Assembly (NCBI RefSeq): GCF_016841685.1 | Contig: NZ_JAENYR010000014.1 | Coordinates: 1 to 33,535, forward strand | Length of the DNA: 33,535 nt | Origin: Thiohalomonas denitrificans | GTDB taxonomy: Bacteria > Pseudomonadota > Gammaproteobacteria > Thiohalomonadales > Thiohalomonadaceae | Direction: 5' to 3' | In this document: one piece after another, positions 24,173 to 30,996 of the stretch | How the letters are laid out: each line of letters opens with the position of its first letter | Position numbering within the stretch: position 1 is the first letter of the stretch | Made by a program: the position numbers and the translations under genes | Notes under the pieces: model-generated | What the model saw: only the letters and a program-made list of their open reading frames with translations | Told to the model about the DNA's origin: nothing | The model's database searches: none

Positions 24173-25501
24173 ATGGCAAGACGCAGACATAAAAAGCTTC
24201 CCACCGAGCCGGCGCAGGCCACGATCGAAAGCATGTCCCACGACGGGCGTGGTGTCGCCCATGTGGAGGACAAGGCCGTATTCATCGACGGTGCGCTTCC
24301 GGGCGAGACGGTGCTGTTCCTCTACACAGACCGTCGTCGCAAGTTCGACGAAGGCACGACCAGCGAAGTCATCGAGGCATCACCGCACCGGGTCGAACCC
24401 AGGTGCGCCCACTTCGGGCTTTGCGGCGGTTGCAGCCTTCAGCACCTTGAACCGGTGGAGCAGATCCACGCCAAGCAGCAGATCCTGCTCGACAACTTCC
24501 ATCATCTGGGGAAAGTGAAACCCGACGAGGTGCTCGAACCACTCACCGGACCCTTGTGGGGCTATCGGCGCAAGGCACGCCTGGGCGTTAAGTACGTCAT
24601 CAAAAAACAGAAGCTGCTGGTTGGCTTCCGTGAAAAGCACAGCCCCTATATCGCTCAACTCTCCCGCTGCGAGGTGTTGCATCCCAGTGTAGGGGAGCGG
24701 CTGACCGACCTGGCGGAGCTGATCGCCGGACTGGAAGCCTACAATCGCATCGCGCAGATCGAGGTGGCGGTGGACGACTCCCAGACGGCTCTGGTATTGC
24801 GTAATCTCGATGAGCTCTCCGCGGCGGACCAGGAAAAGCTGATTGCCTTCGCCCACACCAACGACCTGCGCCTGTTTTTGCAGCCCAAGGGACCAGACAG
24901 TGTGACGCCCCTATGGCCCGAATCGATTCAATTGCACTACGCGCTACCGGCCCACGGGGTGGATTACCATTTTCGTCCTACCGATTTCACGCAGGTAAAC
25001 AGCGATATCAATCGGGCGATGGTAGAGCGTGCATTGGAACTGCTGGCGCCGCAGGCGGATGAGCGCGTAATCGACCTTTTCTGCGGACTGGGCAATTTCA
25101 CTTTACCGATTGCCAGGCGGGCACAGGCGGTGGTCGGTATCGAGGGGGATCCCGGGCTGATCGAACGGGCCCGTGAGAACGCCGAGCGTAACGGCATCGA
25201 AAACGCGACCTTTCATACCGCCGATCTCATGGCGGACCCGGGTGAGGTGCCCTGGTGGAGGGAGGCCTTCGACAAGGTCCTGCTGGATCCGCCGCGCAGC
25301 GGTGCTCAGGAAACGCTTCCCCACATCGCCCGACTCGGGATAAAACGGTTGGTCTATATCTCCTGCAACCCGGCTACGCTGGCTCGTGATGCCGGCATCC
25401 TGGTCAATGAGTACGGCTATCGACTGGAGAAGGCCGGGGTCATGGACATGTTCCCGCACACCGCCCATGTGGAGTCCATCGCGCTGTTTACGAAGGGCTG
25501 A
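24173..25501 (+). CDS. rlmD: 23S rRNA (uracil1939-C5)-methyltransferase RlmD
   Basis: A 442-residue SAM-dependent enzyme that makes m5U1939 in 23S rRNA. An N-terminal TRAM domain (ATIESMSHDGRGVAHVEDK) is followed by four cysteines for a 4Fe-4S cluster (C in EPRCAHFGLCGGCSLQHL plus the Cys in LSRCEVL). The methyltransferase part has DLFCGLGNFTLPIA (SAM site), LLDPPRSGA, and the catalytic Cys398 in YISCNPATLARD. ATG 24173 gives the standard N-terminus MARRRHKKL; upstream in-frame starts would read through a REP-like repeat. In relatives rlmD is close to cysM/gacS; here it is about 9 kb from cysM. Confidence 0.95.
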   Translation: MARRRHKKLPTEPAQATIESMSHDGRGVAHVEDKAVFIDGALPGETVLFLYTDRRRKFDEGTTSEVIEASPHRVEPRCAHFGLCGGCSLQHLEPVEQIHAKQQILLDNFHHLGKVKPDEVLEPLTGPLWGYRRKARLGVKYVIKKQKLLVGFREKHSPYIAQLSRCEVLHPSVGERLTDLAELIAGLEAYNRIAQIEVAVDDSQTALVLRNLDELSAADQEKLIAFAHTNDLRLFLQPKGPDSVTPLWPESIQLHYALPAHGVDYHFRPTDFTQVNSDINRAMVERALELLAPQADERVIDLFCGLGNFTLPIARRAQAVVGIEGDPGLIERARENAERNGIENATFHTADLMADPGEVPWWREAFDKVLLDPPRSGAQETLPHIARLGIKRLVYISCNPATLARDAGILVNEYGYRLEKAGVMDMFPHTAHVESIALFTKG

Positions 25502-25504
25502 CCC

Positions 25505-25876
25505 TCACTCCAGCAACTCCGTATCTCCGTGAGAGTAGGGTGGAGAACAGCAACACAGGACCCGGAGAGGTTCAGTGCCGCTGTTTTCCAGTCCGTGGGC
25601 GGTGCCGGGCGGGATACAGATCGTGTCGCCGGGACCGATAGCGATGCGATCACCACCCAACCGTAGCCACCCCTCGCCAGCGGTTACGTGGTACAACTCC
25701 TCGGAACGGTTGTGAAAGTGCTGCAGGGTTTTTCCACCCATCGGTAGCGTCGCCTCGGCGAGGCTTTGTTCGTTATTGCCCTGCACGTCAGGGTGCATCA
25801 ACTCCCGGATTTCAGAGCCGTCTTTGGTTCGATAGGGAGTTACCTCCGAGTAGCGGGTGTGGCGTATAGGAGTCAC
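25505..25876 (-). CDS. Cupin-domain protein at the end of the copper operon
   Basis: A 123-residue cupin with motif 1 (LQHFHNRSEELYHVTAGEG) and motif 2 (GDTICIPPGTAHGLEN), giving a His2-Glu-His metal site. The C-terminus has a CCC run (RVLCCCSPPYSHGD), which might also bind metal. The start is GTG 25876, with GAGAGG upstream on the minus strand. It lies 117 bp downstream of copB in the same direction, with a 7-bp GC hairpin (25904-25920) between, so it may or may not be cotranscribed. It is unrelated in sequence to the cupin at 18173. The substrate is unknown. Confidence 0.85.
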   Translation of the reverse strand: MTPIRHTRYSEVTPYRTKDGSEIRELMHPDVQGNNEQSLAEATLPMGGKTLQHFHNRSEELYHVTAGEGWLRLGGDRIAIGPGDTICIPPGTAHGLENSGTEPLRVLCCCSPPYSHGDTELLE

Positions 25877-25903
25877 AAATCGCCTCTCATCTTCACTCTA
25901 TAG

Positions 25904-25920
25904 GGCGGCCCGAGGCCGCC
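25904..25920 (-). terminator. GC-rich hairpin between copB and the cupin gene
   Basis: GGCGGCC (25904-25910) and GGCCGCC (25914-25920) pair perfectly around a 3-base loop. No T-run follows on the minus strand, so it is only a possible terminator or processing site. Confidence 0.4.
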
Positions 25921-25993
25921 GCTGGTGCGGGCCTGTTGGCGGGCACGGCCCCCCTTGGCCCCCACCGGCGACGTGTGCCGTTACACAGCAGTC

Positions 25994-26755
25994 CTAAAAC
26001 CACATCCGGATGCCGGCGACCATCGAGGTATGTTCGACGTCTTCTCCTTCGGCTTCGATGAAATCGGCCGTATCCCCCAGGCTTTTACGCCATGATACGC
26101 CGATATACGGCGCGAATTCCCTTGCGAATTCGTAGCGCAAACGCAGGCCGGCCTGCACGAAAGTGAAGCCTTTGCCGACACTGAATTCTTCCACCTCATC
26201 CACCGCATAGGCGGTGGCGAAGCGTGGCTGCAGGATCAGGCGCTGTGTAAACAGCAGTTCATATTCGGCTTCAAGACTGGCCGATACATCGCCCTCTTCG
26301 CTGACCCGCAGAGAGGGGTCCATTTCGAAGTAGTAGGGCGCCAACCCCTGGAGCCCGACGGTTGCATAGGTGCGATCGTGATCCGGCCCCGGACCGTAGA
26401 TCCTCTGTTGTCCGAGGCCGGCCTGGAGATCCCAGAAAGGGGAGATCATGCGGCTGTAGAGGAGTTCAAGCTCCGCTTCGCCGCCATCACCGCCGGATCG
26501 GACATCTTCACCTTCCGTTTTTACCCACAGGCGGTTGTAGTCACCGCCGTACCAGCCCTGGACATCCCAGTTGATGGCGTCTTCATCATCGCCCCAGGCG
26601 TATTCGAGGCGATCGAAAAGGACCGAACCAACCGCGATATCGTCATGAACCGGGGAGGGCCATCCCTCTTTATCGCGCTCCTGATCGGCAGCGGCACTCA
26701 AAAACGGAAACAGCAGCAGAGCCCCTGCGAGCCTTGTCATCCAATTATTATTCAC
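25994..26755 (-). CDS. copB: Copper resistance outer-membrane protein CopB
   Basis: A 253-residue exported beta-barrel. A signal peptide (about residues 1-22, ending LSAAADQ) is followed by the CopB pattern VGSVLFDRLEYAWGDDEDAI, WDVQGWYGGDYNRLWVK, EAELELLYSRMISPFWDLQ, APYIGVSWRKSLGDTADF and the terminal aromatic IRMWF. CopB sits in the outer membrane and helps sequester or export copper. The long Met/His-rich N-terminal tail of many CopB proteins is missing. GTG 26755 is chosen because GGGAGG lies 6 bases upstream; ATG 26740 is an alternative. It starts 14 bp after the copA stop, typical of a copAB operon. Confidence 0.93.
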   Translation of the reverse strand: MNNNWMTRLAGALLLFPFLSAAADQERDKEGWPSPVHDDIAVGSVLFDRLEYAWGDDEDAINWDVQGWYGGDYNRLWVKTEGEDVRSGGDGGEAELELLYSRMISPFWDLQAGLGQQRIYGPGPDHDRTYATVGLQGLAPYYFEMDPSLRVSEEGDVSASLEAEYELLFTQRLILQPRFATAYAVDEVEEFSVGKGFTFVQAGLRLRYEFAREFAPYIGVSWRKSLGDTADFIEAEGEDVEHTSMVAGIRMWF

Positions 26756-26768
26756 ACTATACCTCCCG

Positions 26769-28709
26769 TTAAGCGACCGAGACGACACGGAACATGCCGG
26801 CTTTCATGTGGTAGAGCAGGTGGCAGTGGAAAGCCCAGTCACCCGGCGCATCCGCGGTGATTTCGGCGGAGACCTTCTCCCCCGGCTTCACGCTGATGGT
26901 GTGCTTGCGCGGCTTTAGTGGCCCCGCCCCGGTATCCAGCTCCATCCACATTCCATGCAGGTGGATGGGGTGATCCATCATGGTGTCGTTCACCAGGGTG
27001 AGCCGCAGCCGTTCTCCATGGTGAAACCTGACCGGCCCATCCACTTCCGAGAATTTCTTGCCGTCGAACGACCACATGTAACGTTCCATATTGCCGGTCA
27101 GATGCAGTTCGATCTCCCGGCCGGGTTTTCGCTGGTCCGGCCAGGGGTGGAGGCTTCGCAGGTCGGAGTAGACCAACACACGGTGTGAATCGCTGCTCTC
27201 CAGTCCGACACCGGGCTCGTCGAGACGGCTGCGGGGGTTCATGGCCACCATGGCGGCTCCGGGTCCGTGATTGTTCGGTCCGTGCTCCACGGATTGAGAG
27301 CTATCCCCGACCATGCCGTCCATTGTGGCGTGTTGGTTCGCCTGCCCCTCTTTTGTGGCGAGGCCATCCATGTTCATCGATTTGCCTTGGTTTTCCATGG
27401 AAGTCATGTTCCTGGAAGGATTCATTTCATCCATCGAGTTCCCCATGTCCATCTTCATGTCCATCGACTGACCCGACTCTCCCATGGAGCCCATACCCCC
27501 GGATGAATCCATGTTACCCATCGACCCGGAGCCCTCCATGTCCATATCCATATCCATATCCATGTCCATATCCATGTCCATATCCATTCCCATACTGTCC
27601 ATGCCACGCATCGGGGCCGGGCGCCGTTCGGGGATCGCTGCGGAGTCGCCATCCCGGGTCGACAGGGTGCCGCGGGCAAAGCCGCTACGATCCATCGACT
27701 CGGCGAACAGGGTGTAGGCGCGATCGTTGTCCGGCTCAACAATCACATCGTAGGTTTCGGCGATACCAATCCGGAATTCGTCGACCGGCACGGGCTGGAT
27801 GTTCTGTCCATCGGCCTGAACGACGGTCATTTTGAGACCGGGGATGCGGACATCGAAATAGCTCATGGCCGAACCGTTGATGAAACGCAGCCGAACCTTT
27901 TCCCCCGGGTGGAAGAGGGCGGTCCAGTTCTCCTCCGGAGCCATACCATTGAGGAGAAACGTATAGGTGGAACCGGTGACGTCGGCGATATCGGTCGGGC
28001 TCATGCGCATGTTGCCCCACATGCGCCGATCCCGCATCGTTGGCCCCCAACCCTTCTCCTCGACATCACGGAAGAAGTCGGCCACGGTCCGTTTTTGGTA
28101 GTTGTAATAGCCTTCCGCCTTTTTGAGGTTCTTCAGAACCTCCATGGGATCCTCGAAGGTCCAGTCGGAGAGCATCACCACATAGTCGCGGTCGAACTCG
28201 AAAGGCTCCGGTTCTGCCGGATCAATGACCAACGGGCCGTAATGGCCCAACTGTTCCTGCAGACCGGAATGACTGTGATACCAGTAGGTGCCGCTCTGGA
28301 TCAGCGGATAACGATAGGTGAACGTTTCACCGGCAGGGATACCCGCGAAGCTGACGCCGGGCACACCGTCCATTTGAAACGGAAGAAGGATCCCGTGCCA
28401 ATGGATTGATGTGGCCTCCTCAAGCCGGTTGGTGACGCGTAGCGCCGCTGTCGTCCCCTCCTTTAGTCGAATCAGAGGCCCGGGCGTAGTGCCGTTAATA
28501 GTTATCGGCCGTGCCTGCTCTCCTGCGATGTGGCCTGCGGTGCGTTCGATGGTGAGGTCGACCGTACCGTCGTGACCCAGCCCGCTCGTCGGACTCAACC
28601 CTTTTTTTTGTGAGGCGTAGGTCGGAATCCAACCGTTGAGTCCTGCCAGGACGCCCACGCTTACCGCGCTTTTCAGAAAGCGTCGGCGAGAAAACCCTTG
28701 TTTCTGCAT
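26769..28709 (-). CDS. copA: Copper-resistance multicopper oxidase CopA with Met-Asp repeat insert
   Basis: A 646-residue periplasmic multicopper oxidase. A twin-arginine signal (SRRRFLKSAVSVGVLAG) at residues 7-23 means it is exported folded. The copper-binding motifs are complete: HWHGILLP, WYHSHSG, HPIHLHGMW and HCHLLYHMKAGM. Between the second and third cupredoxin domains is a long methionine-rich insert that includes eight Met-Asp pairs at residues 375-391 (DNA 27537-27587), followed by many M-G-S/N-M segments. Such Met clusters bind Cu(I) in the family, but an alternating MD tract is unusual. ATG 28709 follows GGGAG on the minus strand. copB follows after 14 bp. Confidence 0.95.
   Translation of the reverse strand: MQKQGFSRRRFLKSAVSVGVLAGLNGWIPTYASQKKGLSPTSGLGHDGTVDLTIERTAGHIAGEQARPITINGTTPGPLIRLKEGTTAALRVTNRLEEATSIHWHGILLPFQMDGVPGVSFAGIPAGETFTYRYPLIQSGTYWYHSHSGLQEQLGHYGPLVIDPAEPEPFEFDRDYVVMLSDWTFEDPMEVLKNLKKAEGYYNYQKRTVADFFRDVEEKGWGPTMRDRRMWGNMRMSPTDIADVTGSTYTFLLNGMAPEENWTALFHPGEKVRLRFINGSAMSYFDVRIPGLKMTVVQADGQNIQPVPVDEFRIGIAETYDVIVEPDNDRAYTLFAESMDRSGFARGTLSTRDGDSAAIPERRPAPMRGMDSMGMDMDMDMDMDMDMDMDMEGSGSMGNMDSSGGMGSMGESGQSMDMKMDMGNSMDEMNPSRNMTSMENQGKSMNMDGLATKEGQANQHATMDGMVGDSSQSVEHGPNNHGPGAAMVAMNPRSRLDEPGVGLESSDSHRVLVYSDLRSLHPWPDQRKPGREIELHLTGNMERYMWSFDGKKFSEVDGPVRFHHGERLRLTLVNDTMMDHPIHLHGMWMELDTGAGPLKPRKHTISVKPGEKVSAEITADAPGDWAFHCHLLYHMKAGMFRVVSVA
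27537..27587 (-). repeat. Hexamer microsatellite encoding (Met-Asp)8
   Basis: Plus-strand CATGTC/CATATC hexamers repeat eight times, with mixed Asp codons (GAC and GAT), plus a final CAT. Changes of unit number would keep the frame of copA. Confidence 0.9.
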
Positions 28710-28835
28710 GCTCTTTCTCCCGTTGATCCAGGGATTCGGGTGCACAACCGCATTCGCCCTCTATTAGCTTACGTGCGAAGCGGCCGAGTTGGTTTGGAAA
28801 AAAACAGGGGAGTTGCCGCAGTGCGGCAAGGGCTT

Positions 28836-29219
28836 TCAGAGCCTCAGACGGCGGGTGACCAGATAGACGGGATGGGTGGCTGCAGAAGAAGCTGGCGGAA
28901 AGGAGGTTCTTGTCGGCTCGACCGGAAACGGCACAAGAGAGGATCGCAACACCGCTTCCGGAAGCGGTGTCGGCCCGGAAGGCAGGACCTTGTCACTGTT
29001 TCCCGCAACAGGAACCGAAAACAGATGGCAATCGTCGCCTGCCATGCATGGATGAGACGTACCCGTCTCATTATTCATGCTGCTGTCCATGGCCATGGCA
29101 CACGGACCCATAAGAATCGAGATCACCAACAGCGCCAGTAGAACCCCGGTTTCCCGCAGGGGCCTGATCGAAGTCCGGCCGGCACCGGTCAGTTTTGCAG
29201 AATGGGTCAAGATGGCCAA
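28836..29219 (-). CDS. Small exported protein upstream of copA (CopL-like?)
   Basis: A 127-residue protein with a hydrophobic export segment at about 22-42 (GVLLALLVISILMGPCAMAM) and a short Met/Cys/His region right after it (MDSSMNNETG, then SHPCMAGDDCHLF). The rest is Pro/Ser-rich and of low complexity. It precedes copA by 126 bp on the same strand, the place where small copper-related proteins such as CopL occur in other bacteria. The Cys-x5-Cys-His and Met residues could bind copper. The start is TTG 29219 with a poor ribosome binding site, so the N-terminus is uncertain; no family can be named firmly. Confidence 0.6.
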   Translation of the reverse strand: MAILTHSAKLTGAGRTSIRPLRETGVLLALLVISILMGPCAMAMDSSMNNETGTSHPCMAGDDCHLFSVPVAGNSDKVLPSGPTPLPEAVLRSSLVPFPVEPTRTSFPPASSAATHPVYLVTRRLRL

Positions 29220-29270
29220 ATTGGTTTCCGGGTTGTTATCCGACTAAAACTGTCGACTTTCTAGTCTAGC

Positions 29271-29298
29271 ACCTGAATAGTCCAAGTGCACTACCTGA
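29271..29298. promoter_or_regulatory. Direct repeat pair ACCTGA, candidate operator of the copper region
   Basis: ACCTGA at 29271-29276 and at 29293-29298 are 22 bp apart, two turns of the helix. They lie between the divergent copper operon (minus) and VWA gene (plus). The spacing suits a dimeric response regulator. No clear MerR/CueR-type operator is seen. Confidence 0.3.
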
Positions 29299-29383
29299 CC
29301 GATCCGCGCCGGCCCAGTCAGGATAGCCGGAGTTCACGCCGACGCTTCCCGTCGAACACTGCATTCATTTGGCATCAACATAC

Positions 29384-29412
29384 TTGCTGTTTTGCATAGC
29401 AGCAACTAATAG
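29384..29412 (+). promoter_or_regulatory. Weak promoter candidate for the VWA gene
   Basis: TTGCTG at 29384-29389 and TAATAG at 29407-29412 are separated by 17 bases. Both boxes match the consensus poorly. A TTGCTG/CAGCAA inverted repeat covers the -35 region. Confidence 0.25.
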
Positions 29413-29447
29413 TTCAATACCAATGACGACTTACAAGGAGGTAGGTG

Positions 29448-30773
29448 ATGTACCTATTCAGGTTAGTACGCGAACCATTGGCCAAGGCTTGGCCAATCAT
29501 CCTGTTTTCTCTGCTTCTCAGTATCTCCCTCCTGCCGGCCGTGACCGAGGCAGCGGTGGAGATGCGCGTCAATGCTCAGGCCGATCCGGTCGAAGTGCAT
29601 GCAACCGTAACGGACGCAGATGGCCATTTTGTAACCGGCTTGAATCAAGCCGATTTTGAAATCTTCGAAAACGAAACGCCGATGTCGATAACGAGCTTCC
29701 GGCAGCCGGCCATCACGAGTGAACAGGATGACGTGGCGCTCTCGGTGGTATTTGTCATCGACAACAGCGGTAGCCTGGATGATCTCAACAAGCAGGTCGA
29801 GGATTCGGTGGTCAGTTTCGTAAGGAACATGCAACTCGGCGATTATGTCGGGCTGGTGAAGTTTCGCGCCGCGGATTTTTTCATCAGAGACTTCACGATG
29901 GTCGATCCCTCGGGTACCACAGCCATCGAGGAGGCGATCCATCAGCCACTGAACCCGGATGAATCAACGTCTCAAATCTTTGATGCCATGATGGAAGCCC
30001 TCATGATGGCAGAGAACGGGCCGGTGGGTGTCGACGGCCCAAAAGCCATCGTGCTGCTGTCGGACGGATGGGACCATTATTCCGAAACGACACTTGAGGA
30101 ACTCCTCGGGGCGATCGATTCAAGCGGCATACCCGTCTTTACCATTGGCTTCGGCTCCAACGTCGAGATTGATACGATGACGCAAATCGCCCAAGTGGGT
30201 GGTACCGATTACGTCGCGGCCGATGATGGACAGGCGTTGGAGGCCGTACAGCTGGAAATGGCCAAACTACTCCAGAATGGCTACTTGCTGACCTATCAAT
30301 CCGCTCTCGCTCCTGATGAATGCGGCGAGGTCAAGTTGTTGCTGAGCGTCACGGGCCAGCCATCCCAGGAAACGACCTTCGACCGCTGCGGAAGCAACAA
30401 TTTCGCCCCCCATATCAACACGGTAAAGAAGAGGACCTTCGACGTTGGAGCACCGGTATCACTGGCCATAGAGGCATCCGATCCCGAAGGTGATCCGCTG
30501 GAGTTCAGTGCGGAGGGACTTCCTCCCGGTCTTTCCATCGATACCTCGACGGGGGTTATCTCCGGTACACCGACTACCGTCGGAAACTACGATGTCCAGG
30601 TCGCGGTGACTGACGGCCAGGCGACCAGTCGTATCGCTTTCACCACGGACATTGTGGCGGCAGGGACGACCAGTGATAGCGGCGGTGGTGGCTCGTTTGG
30701 CCCATCCGGCCTGGGTCTGCTGTTGCTGCTGTGGGGTCTATCCATCGTCGCAACCAGAAAGCACGCCGTGTAG
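29448..30773 (+). CDS. Exported VWA-domain protein with Ig-like domain and GlyGly-CTERM tail
   Basis: A 441-residue secreted or surface protein. It has a signal peptide at about 12-36, a short beta-domain (PVEVHATVTDADGHFV...FEIFEN), a von Willebrand A domain with an intact MIDAS start D105-N-S-G-S109, and a cadherin-like putative Ig domain (DPEGDPLEFSAEGLPPGLSI...GVISGTPTTVGNY). The C-terminus has SGGGGSFGPSGLG, a hydrophobic helix and a basic end (ATRKHAV), the layout of GlyGly-CTERM proteins processed by rhombosortase. ATG 29448 follows AAGGAGG with a 6-base spacer. It sits between copper genes in divergent orientation. VWA domains bind metal and partner proteins; a copper link is unproven. 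Confidence 0.88.
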   Translation: MYLFRLVREPLAKAWPIILFSLLLSISLLPAVTEAAVEMRVNAQADPVEVHATVTDADGHFVTGLNQADFEIFENETPMSITSFRQPAITSEQDDVALSVVFVIDNSGSLDDLNKQVEDSVVSFVRNMQLGDYVGLVKFRAADFFIRDFTMVDPSGTTAIEEAIHQPLNPDESTSQIFDAMMEALMMAENGPVGVDGPKAIVLLSDGWDHYSETTLEELLGAIDSSGIPVFTIGFGSNVEIDTMTQIAQVGGTDYVAADDGQALEAVQLEMAKLLQNGYLLTYQSALAPDECGEVKLLLSVTGQPSQETTFDRCGSNNFAPHINTVKKRTFDVGAPVSLAIEASDPEGDPLEFSAEGLPPGLSIDTSTGVISGTPTTVGNYDVQVAVTDGQATSRIAFTTDIVAAGTTSDSGGGGSFGPSGLGLLLLLWGLSIVATRKHAV

Positions 30774-30825
30774 AAGCCCTTTGAAGCGTCGAGTGTACCC
30801 GGCGGGTACCGCCGCAGGGTTCAGG

Positions 30826-30878
30826 AACGGCAGATTCCCATCGCACGCTCTAACAGCAGGCGCCACGAATCTGCCGTT
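30826..30878 (+). terminator. Perfect 12-bp inverted repeat after the VWA gene
   Basis: AACGGCAGATTC (30826-30837) and GAATCTGCCGTT (30867-30878) are perfectly complementary, with a 29-base loop, followed by TTCCATTTT. It could end the VWA transcript, or be an operator for the copper ATPase gene that starts 119 bp later. Confidence 0.55.
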
Positions 30879-30996
30879 TTCCATTTTCCCGTTTGCGCAG
30901 GTTCAGGCGCTTCAAACCGGCACGAAACCGAAAGCACTCACCGTTTCCGCAAACTATCATCAAGGAGCGGCATCCCAAAAATCCAAAGGTCACATC

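Noticed and set aside
27185-27835. Plus-strand open frame rich in P, Y, C and S across copA
   Set aside because: It is antisense to the Met-rich insert of CopA and owes its composition to the hexamer repeats.
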